A stretch of DNA of 64,000 bases from Variovorax paradoxus (GTDB taxonomy: Bacteria > Pseudomonadota > Gammaproteobacteria > Burkholderiales > Burkholderiaceae_C). The first letter of the stretch is position 1. The number at the start of each line of letters is the position of its first letter. The DNA lies in NCBI RefSeq assembly GCF_000834655.1, contig NZ_JXQQ01000132.1, positions 21,034-85,033 of the forward strand, given 5' to 3'. This document shows positions 16,104-25,114 of the stretch, piece by piece. Below the pieces are notes generated by a model. That model did no database searches. It saw only the letters and a program-made list of their open reading frames with translations, and was not told where the DNA came from. Both the position numbers and the translations under genes were made by a program.

Positions 16104-17126
16104 TTACTTCTTGCCCCAGCACAGGTCGGCGCCGGTCTTGGTGTCCTTGCTGTCCACGCCCGCCACGCTCTTGCCCGCGATCAGCGTGACGCCGGTGTCC
16201 ACGTAGCCCGAGGCCTTCTTGCCGGTCTTGGCGAATTCCACGCCCGCGGCGACGCCCATGGCCGCCATCTTCAGCGGGTACTGCTGCGAGGTGGCGGCGA
16301 TGATGCCGGCGTTGGTGTCCTTGATGCCCTGGCAGCCGCCGTCGACCGAGACGATCAGCACGCCCTTCTCCTTGCCTGCGCGCTTGAGCGCGTTGTAGGC
16401 ACCGGCCGCGGCGGGCTCGTTGATCGTGTAGACCAGGTTCACCTCGGGCGCCTTCTGCAGGCAGTTTTCCATCACGGTCTGCGCCTTGGCCTGGTCGCCG
16501 AAGCTGTCGGCCATGCAGACGATCTCGGGCGCCTTGGACAGCTCGTTCGACTTGGCATCGTTCGCCGCCAGGCCGAAGCCCTTCATGAAGCCGTTGTGGC
16601 GCTGCGCGCCAACCGGGTGGCCCGGCAGCAGGTCGAGCGCGACGATCTTGGGCGTCTTGCCGGCCATCGCGGCCTTGGCGTATTCACCGATGAGAACGCC
16701 CGCGGTGTAGTTGTTGGTGGCGAAGAGCGCATCGGTCGCCTCCGGCGGATCGGCCGGGCTGTCGAGCGCGATCACCATGATTCCCTTGTCGCGCGCCTTC
16801 TTGATGGCCGGAACGATCGCCTTGGCGTCGCTGGGCGTGATGAGGATGGTCTTGGCGCCGGCCGCGATCATGTTTTCCATCGCGGTGATCTGCCCCGCGT
16901 TGTCGCCGTCGGCCTTGCCCGCGCCCGAGAGCAGCTTGGCGCCGAGCTTCTTGGCTTCTTCCTGCGCGCCCTCTTTCATCTTCACGAAGAAGGGGTTGGT
17001 TTCGGTCTTGGTGACCAGCCCGATGACCGGCTCGCCGGCCGCGAAAGCCGTGGATGCGGCGGCGGTAGCCAGGGAAAGGATGGCGAGGGCCAGGGTCGAG
17101 CGACGGCGGCTGCGCGAACTGAACAT
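16104..17126 (-). CDS. frcB: Sugar ABC transporter substrate-binding protein (FrcB-like)
   Basis: A 340-residue periplasmic binding protein of the ribose/galactose-binding type. The signal peptide (about residues 1-29) ends at 'STAFA'. The mature part begins 'GEPVIGLVTKTETNPFFVKM' and contains 'ILITPSDAKAIVPAIKKARD', 'LFATNNYTAGVLIG' and 'GVLIVSVDGGCQGI'. It is first in the operon frcB-frcC-frcA-ROK. Fructose is the likely ligand by analogy with Frc; another sugar is possible. Confidence 0.88.
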   Translation of the reverse strand: MFSSRSRRRSTLALAILSLATAAASTAFAAGEPVIGLVTKTETNPFFVKMKEGAQEEAKKLGAKLLSGAGKADGDNAGQITAMENMIAAGAKTILITPSDAKAIVPAIKKARDKGIMVIALDSPADPPEATDALFATNNYTAGVLIGEYAKAAMAGKTPKIVALDLLPGHPVGAQRHNGFMKGFGLAANDAKSNELSKAPEIVCMADSFGDQAKAQTVMENCLQKAPEVNLVYTINEPAAAGAYNALKRAGKEKGVLIVSVDGGCQGIKDTNAGIIAATSQQYPLKMAAMGVAAGVEFAKTGKKASGYVDTGVTLIAGKSVAGVDSKDTKTGADLCWGKK

Positions 17127-17214
17127 GGGTGTGTCTCCTTGCAGGCGGTGGGCCTGTGTCTTTGTTGAACGGAGGCAACTATGTTTCAGGGCAGCGACTA
17201 AATCAAGTGCCTGT

Positions 17215-17667
17215 AGTTATCGGAAACCCGGGGTTGCATGCGTCGCTCGGCATCAAGCTGGACGACAGCGTGAGGAACGTGTTCGTCGTGCTTTTGATCG
17301 TTGCGCCGGGCCTGCCGATGCAGGAGGACCCGAACTCGGTCAACTGCTACCACCTGCTCGACCTGCAGGACATAGCCACGCAGATGAATGGCGAGATCGT
17401 GACCAAGCGGCTGCCCAACGAGGCGCTGTCAGCATCGTGCTGCTGCCGGGACGCGGCTTCGGCGGCAAGCACGCGTCGGGGCGGGTGTCGCTGGCGAACC
17501 TCGACGAATACGACTACGCGGACATCGGGCGGTCGCTGAGGAAGCTGGCGTTGGAGTACTTTGCGGTGTTCGAGAAGGAGAACGGCGGCGGCAAGGAGGG
17601 GAAGGAAGGCAAGGGGCGCAATGCCAAGACTGCGGTGACGAAGCCGTTGAAGCGCGGAAAGAAATAG
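17215..17667 (+). pseudogene. Remnant of aspartate 4-decarboxylase / aminotransferase
   Basis: Two frames together give the C-terminal part of an AspD-type PLP enzyme. The first frame has 'GLPMQEDPNSVN', 'LLDLQDIATQM' and 'KRLPNEAL', and the second, after a shift near 17420, has 'VSIVLLPGRGFGG', 'ASGRVSLANLDEYDYADIGR' and a Lys-rich tail. These match the end of bifunctional aspartate aminotransferase/4-decarboxylase. Segments that should lie between the two blocks are missing, and the N-terminal three quarters, including the PLP lysine region, are absent. It has no start signal of its own. Confidence 0.7.
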
Positions 17668-17680
17668 CGGCGCACCCGGG

Positions 17681-18871
17681 CTAGGCCGCGGCGCGCTCGG
17701 CCTGCTCCAGCCTCACCACGCGCCAGGCGCAGAGGCTGCCCACCACCGCCAGCAGCGCCGCCGCGGTGAACATCGCGCGGTAGCCGAACTCCTGCGCCAC
17801 CGCCCCGCCGAGCAGCACGCCGAGCACGCCGCCGAAGCCATAGCCGATCACGGTGAAGAGCGCCTGCCCTCTTCCGCGCAGCCGCCCCGGAAAGCGGCGC
17901 GACACCACGGCGATGCAGGTCGTGTGGTGCGCCGCGAAGCTCAGTGCGTGCAGCCACTGCGCCACCACCAGCGCGGCGATGAAGCCGCCCAGCCCGGCCG
18001 TGAGCCCGAGGCGCGCGACGGCCGCGATGCCGCACACCAGCATCCAGCGCGGCATCGGCAGAAGGCCGATGAGCCGGCCCTGAAGGTAGAACCAGACGAT
18101 CTCGGCCACCACCGACAGCGCCCACAGGAGGCCGATGGTGCTCTTGGCATAGCCGATCGAGTCCAGATACAGCGAGAAGAACGCGTACACCGAGAAGTGC
18201 GACATCACCTGGAAGAACAGCGCAGCGAAGAACCACCGCACCATCGGGTTGCGCAGCACCGGGCCGATGGGTTCCTTGACGGCGTCGTGCGCGGCCACGG
18301 GCTCGCGCACGTCGGGAAGCTTCATCGTCGCAAACAGCACGATGGCCAGAGTGCCGGCCGCCCAGGCCGGAAAGTGCTTCATGCCGAAGCGCTCGAACCA
18401 CTCGCCCGCGACGAACACCGTGACCAAGAAGCCGGCCGAGCCGCACAGGCGTATGCGCCCGTAGCGGCCCCAATCGCCGGCCACCAGTTGCGCCATGGCC
18501 GCTTCGGTGAGCGACATCATCGAGCTGGTGTGGGTGAACATCACCAGCAGCACCAGCGCGAGCCACCATGCGCCGCCGTGCCACCAGAGGCCGAAGGAGC
18601 TGACCAGCGCTACCGCCGCACTGAAGCGCAGCAGCATCACGCGGTGGCCGGTGTGGTCGCTGAGCGCGCCCCAGGCGTAGGGCGCGAAAACGCGCGTGAC
18701 CGACTGCACCGAGGCCAGCAGGCTGATCGTGAAGATCGGCAGGCCCAGGTCCTTGAGCCACAGCGGCAGGTAGGGGTTGAAGAAACCGATGTGCGCGAAA
18801 TAGCTGGCCGACAGACCAGCGAACGCCAGCAGGTGGCCGCGTCCGGCGGCCACTGGTGGCGGTGTCGGCAC
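17681..18871 (-). CDS. MFS transporter, PPP/HcaT-like
   Basis: A 396-residue, 12-segment MFS protein from a GTG that overlaps the aroC stop (TAGTG). The blocks 'GFFNPYLPLWLKDLGL', 'RVFAPYAWGALSDHTGHR', 'YGRIRLCGSAGFLVTV' and 'LWALSVVAEIVWFYLQGRLIG' match the 3-phenylpropionate/nucleoside H+ symporter-like group. The substrate is unknown. Its tight coupling to aroC is probably an operon arrangement rather than a shared function. Confidence 0.82.
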   Translation of the reverse strand: MPTPPPVAAGRGHLLAFAGLSASYFAHIGFFNPYLPLWLKDLGLPIFTISLLASVQSVTRVFAPYAWGALSDHTGHRVMLLRFSAAVALVSSFGLWWHGGAWWLALVLLVMFTHTSSMMSLTEAAMAQLVAGDWGRYGRIRLCGSAGFLVTVFVAGEWFERFGMKHFPAWAAGTLAIVLFATMKLPDVREPVAAHDAVKEPIGPVLRNPMVRWFFAALFFQVMSHFSVYAFFSLYLDSIGYAKSTIGLLWALSVVAEIVWFYLQGRLIGLLPMPRWMLVCGIAAVARLGLTAGLGGFIAALVVAQWLHALSFAAHHTTCIAVVSRRFPGRLRGRGQALFTVIGYGFGGVLGVLLGGAVAQEFGYRAMFTAAALLAVVGSLCAWRVVRLEQAERAAA

Positions 18872-19983
18872 TAGAGGAAAGACGCCTGCGGGGACGCGGC
18901 TTCGTTCTTCTGCGCGTCGGTCTGCACGTCGCCACATTGGGCGCGGTTGCGCAGCACGTGCTCCATCACCACCAGGGCGAGCATCGCCTCGGCAATGGGC
19001 GTCGCGCGGATGCCCACGCAGGGGTCGTGGCGGCCCTTGGTGACGACCTCGACGGGGTTGTTGTGGATGTCGATCGACTGGCGCGGGCTGATGATCGAGC
19101 TGGTGGGCTTGATCGCGATGCTCACCTCCAGGTCCTGCCCCGAGCTGATGCCGCCCAGGATGCCGCCCGCATTGTTGGTGACGAAGCCGGTCGGTGTGAT
19201 CGAGTCGCCGTGCGTGGTGCCGCGCTGGGTGACGCTGTCGAAGCCGGCGCCGATCTCGACGGCCTTCACCGCGTTGATGCCCATCATCGCGTAGGCGATT
19301 TCGGCATCGAGCTTGTCGAAGAGCGGCTCGCCCAGGCCAACGGGCACGTTCGTTGCGGTGACGCGGATGCGCGCGCCGCACGAATCGCCGGCCTTGCGCA
19401 GGCGATCCATGTAGTCCTCCAGCGCGCTCACGTCGGCGATGGGGGCGAAGAAGGGGTTGTGGGGCACGTGGTCCCAGCTCTCGAAGGGAATGGCGATTTC
19501 GCCGATCTGCGTCATGCAGCCGCGAAACACCATGCCGTATTTTTCGGCGAGCCACTTCTTGGCGACCGCACCGGCCGCGACCATGGGTGCGGTGAGCCGC
19601 GCCGAGGAACGCCCGCCGCCGCGCGGATCGCGGATGCCGTATTTCTTCCAGTAGGTGAAGTCGGCGTGGCCGGGGCGAAACTGCTGGGCGATCTGCCCGT
19701 AGTCCTTGCTGCGCTGGTCGGTGTTCTGGATCAAGAGGGCGATGGGGGTGCCGGTGGTCTTGCCCTCGAAGACGCCGGAGAGGATCTGCACCGCATCGGG
19801 CTCGTTGCGCTGGGTGACGTGGCGGCTGGTGCCGGGGCGGCGGCGGTCCAGGTCGCCCTGGATGTCCGCCTCGCTCAGGGCCATGCCCGGTGGGCAGCCA
19901 TCGATGACACAGCCGATGGCCGGGCCGTGCGATTCGCCGAAGTTGGTGACCGCGAAGAGTGTTCCGAAGGTGTTGCCGCTCAT
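18871..19983 (-). CDS. aroC: Chorismate synthase
   Basis: A 370-residue protein with the family signatures 'GESHGPAIGCVIDGCPPG' (about 16-33), 'DPRGGGRSSARLTAP', 'GGGRSSAR' and 'NNAGGILGGISSGQ'. AroC turns EPSP into chorismate with reduced FMN, the last common step of aromatic amino acid synthesis in the cytoplasm. Length and motifs are complete. It follows a small conserved ORF by 32 nt and overlaps the MFS gene. Confidence 0.97.
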   Translation of the reverse strand: MSGNTFGTLFAVTNFGESHGPAIGCVIDGCPPGMALSEADIQGDLDRRRPGTSRHVTQRNEPDAVQILSGVFEGKTTGTPIALLIQNTDQRSKDYGQIAQQFRPGHADFTYWKKYGIRDPRGGGRSSARLTAPMVAAGAVAKKWLAEKYGMVFRGCMTQIGEIAIPFESWDHVPHNPFFAPIADVSALEDYMDRLRKAGDSCGARIRVTATNVPVGLGEPLFDKLDAEIAYAMMGINAVKAVEIGAGFDSVTQRGTTHGDSITPTGFVTNNAGGILGGISSGQDLEVSIAIKPTSSIISPRQSIDIHNNPVEVVTKGRHDPCVGIRATPIAEAMLALVVMEHVLRNRAQCGDVQTDAQKNEAASPQASFL

Positions 19984-20015
19984 GGCCGGGATTATCCCTA
20001 CAAAGCGGCGCCCCC

Positions 20016-20213
20016 TCAGTGGGTCGTGCTTTCCGGGGCGCCTTCGAGGCGCTTGGTGAGCGCGCCCACCTGCAGCTCGATGGAGAACAGCCGCTCGTTC
20101 AGCACGGCCGTCTGCAGCCGGATCGCCTCGATGATGGCCTTGGTCTGCGGATCGGTGGTCTTCTCGCAGAGTTCGGCCAGGTCGTGCAGCTTCTTGCGCA
20201 GTTCGTTGCTCAT
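20016..20213 (-). CDS. Small conserved hypothetical protein (65 aa)
   Basis: A 65-residue, mostly helical product (begins 'MSNELRKKLHDLAEL', with heptad-like Leu/Ile spacing) and no membrane segment. GGAG precedes the ATG. It lies just upstream of aroC and on the same strand, so it may be cotranscribed. No family recognised. Confidence 0.55.
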   Translation of the reverse strand: MSNELRKKLHDLAELCEKTTDPQTKAIIEAIRLQTAVLNERLFSIELQVGALTKRLEGAPESTTH

Positions 20214-20260
20214 GGGAGGCTCCGGTGGTCTCGTCGTGGAAGCCCCAGTATGGGTGTTCG

Positions 20261-21564
20261 TCAGCGCTCAGGCAATGCGGCGGCACCCGGTGTCGCGGGG
20301 GCATTGGCCTCGCCGGCCCCGCGCAAACGGAAAGCGACGAGCCCGGCCACGACGAGCAGCACCGCGGCGCAGATGCCGGCCACGAGGCGCAGGCCGTGCA
20401 GCAGCGCGGCGCGGCCCGCATCGAGCAGTTCGGCGCCCGCGCTCCCCGCAAGCTGTCCCGCCAGCGCCACCGCGCCGCCGAGCGTGCTGCGCGCCGCCTC
20501 CACTTCGGCCGCACCGGCCAGCCCGGCGGGCACCGCGTCGGCCATCGTGCTGCGGTAGATCGCCGCGCCGATGCTGCCGAGGATTGCGATGCCCAGGGCC
20601 CCGCCGAATTCGGAACTTGTCTCCGAGATGGCCGAGGCCACGCCGGCCCGCTCGGGCGGCGCGCTGCCCACGACCACGTCGGTGGCCAGCGTGAACACCG
20701 GCGCGAGGCCCAGCGACGAGATGACCGCGCTCGCCACCATCCACGCGAGCCCGCCTTGCGCAGCGGACGCAGGCAGCACGACGAGCATCGCGAACCCCAG
20801 CGCCGCCACCGCCAGCCCGCCGCCCATCACGTAGGCCGGGCGCATGCGCCGCACGAGCGCCGAGACGACCATGGAGCCGACGATGAACGCGCCCGCGCCC
20901 GGCACGCTCCAGAGACCCGCGTGCAGCGGCGACATGCCCAGCACTCGAGCCGCCCCGCATCGGGGTCGCGGTACTCGGGCAGGAGGATCGGCCCGAGCAC
21001 CAGCAGCAGCACCATCACCGGCACGCCGATGAGGAACACCGAGCCCCACGGAAAGAACTGCAGCAGCACCCCGCCCAGCACCGGTCCGATGACTGCACCG
21101 GCCGAATAGCTCGATATCCACACGCCGATGGCCACGGTGCGCTGCGCCGGATCGAGAAACATGTTGCGGATGAGCGAGAGCGTCGAGGGCGCGAGCGTCG
21201 CTCCCGCCACGCCCAGGAGCGCACGCGTGGCGATGAGCATGTTCGCGCTGGTGGAAAACGCCGCGAGCACCGAGGCGATGCCGAACGCGCCCGCGCCGAT
21301 CAAAAGCAACCGGCGCCGCCCGATGCGGTCGCCCAGCGTGCCCATGGTGACCAGCAGGCCCGCGACGAAGAAGCCGTAGATGTCCACGATCCACAAGAGC
21401 TGCGAGGCCGTGGGCTTGAGCTCCTCGCTGATCGAGGGGATCGCGAGGTTCAGCACCGTGAGGTCCATCGAATAAAGCATGCACGGAAGCGCGATGACGG
21501 CCAGGCCCGTCCATTCGCGCACGGTGGCGCGCTCGGGCGGCGTTGCGGGGCGCGTGCCGCTCAT
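20261..21564 (-). pseudogene. DHA2-type MFS efflux gene with internal deletion and frameshift
   Basis: The 5' part (from MSGTRPATPPERATVREW) encodes a normal DHA2 N-terminus with 'MDLTVLNLAIPSISEEL', 'GDRIGRRRLLLIG' and 'LAPSTLSLIRNMF', up to 'EYRDPDAGRLE'. The 3' part, in another frame, resumes at 'VLGMSPLHAGLWSVPGAG' and runs to the end. In intact relatives about 90 residues lie between these blocks. The join is at a CTCGAG at 20944-20949. Without a corrected read the protein would end soon after the junction, so it is probably non-functional. Confidence 0.75.
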
Positions 21565-21923
21565 GGCGTTCGCGCGCCGCCGCCCTTGGCGCGCCGTACC
21601 TCGACGCTGCTCAAGCGCGCAGACGGGATGCCGGCCGCGAGCTCGAGCGCTTCCTCGTCGCTGTCGGCCTCGACCAGGTAGAAGCCGCCGAGGTATTCGC
21701 TGGTTTCGGCGAAAGGGCCGTCGGTGACCGAAAGCTTGTTGCGGCGCATGCGCACGACGGTCGCCGTCCCGGCAGGCTGCAGCGCCTCGGAGGCGACGAG
21801 CTTGCCGCGGGCCTCGAGGGCGCGGTCGTAGTCGAGGTGTTCGTTCACGTAGTCGTCCATTTCGCGGGGAGAGAAGTGCGCGGTCTCGGCGTCGGTGCCG
21901 TAGATGATGCAGAGGTACCTCAT
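21561..21923 (-). CDS. YCII (DGPF)-domain protein 1
   Basis: A 120-residue YCII-fold protein. It begins 'MRYLCIIYGTD', contains 'VTDGPFAETSEYLGGFYLVE' and ends near 'SSVEVRRAKG'. These proteins are usually encoded beside ECF42-type sigma factors, as here. Its start overlaps the upstream YCII gene stop and its stop overlaps the MFS pseudogene start, indicating one operon. Confidence 0.85.
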   Translation of the reverse strand: MRYLCIIYGTDAETAHFSPREMDDYVNEHLDYDRALEARGKLVASEALQPAGTATVVRMRRNKLSVTDGPFAETSEYLGGFYLVEADSDEEALELAAGIPSARLSSVEVRRAKGGGARTP

Positions 21924-22282
21924 ACCGCTCTCCTTTCGAGGGTTTCTACAGGCCGGATCTCGATGGCGCCGTAACGCGCCATGGGAATGCGCCCCGCCAG
22001 CTGGATCGCCGCATTGAGGTCGCGCGCCTCGATGAGGATGAAGCCGCCGAGCTGCTCGCGCGCCTCTGCGAACGGGCCATCGACATGGGAGCGCTTGCCG
22101 CCCCGCACCTGCACGACCTTGGCGGTCTTCGCGGGTTCGAGCGCGTTCGAGGCGATGTAGTGGCCGGCGCGCTCGAGTTCTCGGTCGTAGGCGCTGGACT
22201 CGTCGCCGAGCGCCTTGAGTTCGTCGGGCGGCATCGTGTCGATCACCGCTTCGTCGTAGTGAACGAGGCAGAGGTATTTCAT
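21920..22282 (-). CDS. YCII (DGPF)-domain protein 2
   Basis: A 120-residue paralogue of the next gene, with the start placed at 'MKYLCLVHYDE' and 'SHVDGPFAEAREQLGGFILIE' as the family core. The pair may form a heterodimer. It lies 94 nt after the sigma factor gene and may have its own promoter there. Confidence 0.85.
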   Translation of the reverse strand: MKYLCLVHYDEAVIDTMPPDELKALGDESSAYDRELERAGHYIASNALEPAKTAKVVQVRGGKRSHVDGPFAEAREQLGGFILIEARDLNAAIQLAGRIPMARYGAIEIRPVETLERRAV

Positions 22283-22376
22283 GGCGGTATCTCCTTGAAG
22301 AGGGAATGTAGACACCACTGGTCGATTGGCGACGGCGGAAATCGACATGTCCGAGACAACCGGCGTCAAAAATTTT

Positions 22377-23624
22377 CTACTTGAGATCCAGCAGGGTCAG
22401 TTGCCGCTCCAGGAATTTACGCTCGGGCAGCTGGCGCGCCAGCGACAGCGCGCGCTCGTACGCGGCGCGCGCCTCGTCGATGCGCCCGAGGCGCCGGCAC
22501 AGCTCGGCGCGGGCACTGTGGGCCAGCTGGTAGTCGGCCAATTCGCCACGCGCGAGCAGCGCATCGATCAGCGCCAGGCCCGCCGCGGGCCCGTCGCGCA
22601 TGGCGATGGCGGCGGCGCGGTTGAGCTCGGCCACGGGCGAAGGGTCCAGGCGCAGCAGCACGTCGTAGAGGCCGACGATCTGCGGCCAGTCGGTGGCGGC
22701 GGCCTCCTTCGCTTCGGCATGCACGGCGGCGATGGCGGCCTGCAGCGCGTAGGGGCCGAAGCGGCGCGACAGCAGCGCGCGCTCGACCAGCGCCGCGCCC
22801 TCCCCGATCTGCGCGCGGTTCCAGAGGCTGCGGTCCTGCGCATCGAGCAGCACCAGTTCGCCATCGGGCGAAGTGCGCGCCGCGCGGCGCGAGTCGTGCA
22901 GCAGCATGAGCGCGAGCAGGCCGAGCGCCTCGGGGTCGGGCAGCAGGTCAGCGAGCAGACGGCCCAGCCGGATCGCCTCGGCCGAGAAATCGGCCCGCGT
23001 GACGCTCTCGCCCGACGAGGCCGCATAGCCTTCGTTGAACACGAGGTACACCACGCGCAGCACCACATCGAGCCGCTCGTGCAGTTCGGCCAGCGAAGGC
23101 ACCTGGTACGGGATGCGCGCGTCGCGAATGCGGGCCTTGGCGCGCACGATGCGCTGCGCGATGGTGGGCGCGGGCACGAGGAAAGCGCGGGCGATTTCCT
23201 CGGTGGCCAGGCCGCACACCTCGCGCAGCGTGAGCGCCACCTGCGCATCGGGCGCGAGCGCCGGGTGGCAGCAGGTGAAGACAAGGCGCAGGCGGTCGTC
23301 TTCGAGGTCTTCGGTGTCGTCGTGCCATGCCGGTGCGGGATCGGCCAGCGCCGCGGTGTGCTCGGCCGCGTCGTCCCACGCGGTGAAGCGCGCCTGCCGG
23401 CGGATGCCGTCGATGGACTTGAAGCGCCCCGCCGACACCAGCCAGGCGCGCGGGTTCGCGGGCAAGCCGTCACGCGGCCATTGCTCCAGGGCGCTGCGGA
23501 AGGCGTCGTGCAGCGCCTCTTCGGCGAGGTCGAAATCGCCGAGCAGCCGCACGAGCGTGGCGAAGATGCGGCGCGACTCGGTGCGGTAGATCGCATCGAT
23601 GGTGTCGGCGATCGGTGCGGTCAT
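22377..23624 (-). CDS. ECF sigma factor, ECF42-like
   Basis: A 415-residue sigma factor. The N-terminus has a region-2 core ('LVRLLGDFDLAEEALHDAF'), and region 4 lies around 'LREVCGLATEEIARAFLVPA'. A long C-terminal extension of about 200 residues contains 'IVGLYDVLLRLDPSPVAELN', 'AAIAMRDG' and a TPR-like end. This extension and the DGPF neighbours are typical of ECF42. No anti-sigma gene is adjacent, as expected for that group. It overlaps the SRPBCC gene by 4 nt. Confidence 0.9.
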   Translation of the reverse strand: MTAPIADTIDAIYRTESRRIFATLVRLLGDFDLAEEALHDAFRSALEQWPRDGLPANPRAWLVSAGRFKSIDGIRRQARFTAWDDAAEHTAALADPAPAWHDDTEDLEDDRLRLVFTCCHPALAPDAQVALTLREVCGLATEEIARAFLVPAPTIAQRIVRAKARIRDARIPYQVPSLAELHERLDVVLRVVYLVFNEGYAASSGESVTRADFSAEAIRLGRLLADLLPDPEALGLLALMLLHDSRRAARTSPDGELVLLDAQDRSLWNRAQIGEGAALVERALLSRRFGPYALQAAIAAVHAEAKEAAATDWPQIVGLYDVLLRLDPSPVAELNRAAAIAMRDGPAAGLALIDALLARGELADYQLAHSARAELCRRLGRIDEARAAYERALSLARQLPERKFLERQLTLLDLK

Positions 23625-24100
23625 GCCGCTGCGCTGTCCAGCCACTGGTCGAGCTTCACGAGGGCGCCGCTCCAGCCGTGGTTGTGCCCGTCGCGCGCGG
23701 CCTCGTCGAAGAACTGCTCGTGCAGGAGCACCAGTTCGCAGCCGTCGCCGTCGGGCTCGATCCGCACGGTGACGCGCGATTCGCGCTCGGGCGTGCTGCG
23801 CCAGGCCCAGCTGAAAACCAGCTTGCGGTTCGGCACGATTTCCAGGTAGGTGCCGCTCACGTCGTGCGTTTCGCCGTCGTCCGCGAGCATCGTCACGCGG
23901 AAGCCCCCGCCGACGCGCAGGTCGATGTCCACGCGCGGCACCGAGACGATTTCGCCGGGGCCGAACCAGAGCCTCAGCGCTTGCGGGTCGGTCCACGCGC
24001 GCCAGACTTTTTCGGGCGCGACGCGGTAGTGCCGGCGGAGGGTGAGCGAGGGGCGGCGCCCTCTGTCTTCGTCGGTGTCTCGGTCGGCAGGGTGTGCCAT
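23621..24100 (-). CDS. SRPBCC (AHSA1-like) domain protein
   Basis: A 159-residue product. The START-like fold begins at 'SLTLRRHYRVAPEKVWRAWT' and ends with 'GWSGALVKLDQWLDS'. Such proteins are commonly paired with an ArsR regulator and bind hydrophobic ligands. The start ATG lies inside the upstream ArsR-type gene by 127 nt, an unusually long overlap; no later start preserves the domain. Confidence 0.82.
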   Translation of the reverse strand: MAHPADRDTDEDRGRRPSLTLRRHYRVAPEKVWRAWTDPQALRLWFGPGEIVSVPRVDIDLRVGGGFRVTMLADDGETHDVSGTYLEIVPNRKLVFSWAWRSTPERESRVTVRIEPDGDGCELVLLHEQFFDEAARDGHNHGWSGALVKLDQWLDSAAA

Positions 24101-24462
24101 TCGGTTTCCTCCTGGTGGTAGAGAAATCGCGCCAGTGCATCGAGGCGCCCGGTCCAGAATTTCTCGTAGCGCGCGAGCCACGCCGCCGCCTCCTTCATGG
24201 GCCGTGGCGAGAGTTCGCAGCGCACGATGCGGCCCTCTTTCGTGCGCGAGATGAGGCCTGCGTTCTCCAGCACGCGCAGGTGCTTCATGAATCCGGTGAG
24301 CGACATGCCGTGCGGCTCGGCCAGCTCGGTGATGCTGAGGCTGCGCTCGCCCAGGGTTTGGAGCACGGTGCGGCGGGTCTGGTCGGACAGTGCGGAAAAG
24401 ATGGCGTCGAGGGTGGCGGCGTCGAGGGTCGCGGCTTCGGTCGGGGCAGCTGGGTGAACCAT
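23974..24462 (-). CDS. ArsR-family regulator
   Basis: A 162-residue winged-helix protein. The HTH core is around 'RRTVLQTLGERSLSITELAE', 'GMSLTGFMKHLRVLENAGLI' and 'RTKEGRIVRCEL'. Typical ArsR proteins of this SRPBCC-linked type are about 110-120 residues. The last 40 or so residues here (Pro/Thr/Arg-rich) overlap the SRPBCC gene and look unstructured. It is first in the ArsR-SRPBCC-sigma-YCII operon and probably represses it. Confidence 0.85.
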   Translation of the reverse strand: MVHPAAPTEAATLDAATLDAIFSALSDQTRRTVLQTLGERSLSITELAEPHGMSLTGFMKHLRVLENAGLISRTKEGRIVRCELSPRPMKEAAAWLARYEKFWTGRLDALARFLYHQEETEWHTLPTETPTKTEGAAPRSPSAGTTASRPKKSGARGPTRKR

Positions 24463-24609
24463 GCGGTTGAGTATGGAAAGCGGGTTCGCGAGCGTCAAGG
24501 GGAGCGCAGAAAAGCAAGAATGCCCCGGTGCGCAAACGAAAGCTCCCGCGAACAGGAACGCTTTATGCGTGCTGCGGCGCAGCACCACCACCCTGCGAAG
24601 GAGCGCCCC

Positions 24610-25032
24610 ATGCTGGACCGTACCGCCACCCAGTTCTCCCATGTCAAGCCCTGTGACACAGAGTTCGTGTCGGGCGGATTGCGCGATTTCTTCCTGTACC
24701 GCGACCTGGGCGTGGCCGAGGCCACCAACGGCAAGGTCATCGCGCATCTGGTCAAGGCCAACATGGCACCGGAAACGGGCACCGGCTGGCACCGCCACGA
24801 GGCGGACTTCCAGATCGTCATCATGGTCAAGGGCTGGGCCCGCTTCATGTACGAGGACAAGGAAACCCTGGTCGAGGCCGGTGACGTGGTGCACCAGCGG
24901 CCGGGCATCCGGCATTTCCTGTTCGACTACTCGCCCGACATGGAGTACCTGGAGATCGTCTCGCCGGCGGATTTCAAGAGCATCGACGTCGAGCCGGTGT
25001 GCGAAATCCCGCCGCCCACGCCTTGGCCCTGA
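24610..25032 (+). CDS. Cupin-domain protein
   Basis: A 140-residue single cupin. The metal-binding motif lies in 'TGWHRHEADFQIVIMVKG' (two His and a Glu), and the second motif is 'VVHQRPGIRHFLFDYSPD'. The chosen ATG follows GAAGGAG with good spacing; an in-frame ATG at 24565 is less favoured. The ligand is unknown. It faces away from the ArsR operon, sharing a 147-nt intergenic region. Confidence 0.85.
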   Translation: MLDRTATQFSHVKPCDTEFVSGGLRDFFLYRDLGVAEATNGKVIAHLVKANMAPETGTGWHRHEADFQIVIMVKGWARFMYEDKETLVEAGDVVHQRPGIRHFLFDYSPDMEYLEIVSPADFKSIDVEPVCEIPPPTPWP

Positions 25033-25114
25033 AAACGCACTGTTGGGCGCCGGCCGGAGCGCCGATAAACTCCTCGCGTCTCACAAAAACCGACAACAAC
25101 CGAGGAGAGAGAAC

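Noticed and set aside
20944..20949. CTCGAG at the MFS junction considered as a cloning scar
   Set aside because: A single restriction-like hexamer is common in this GC-rich DNA and flanking sequence is native; an assembly error is a more useful alternative and is noted in the findings.
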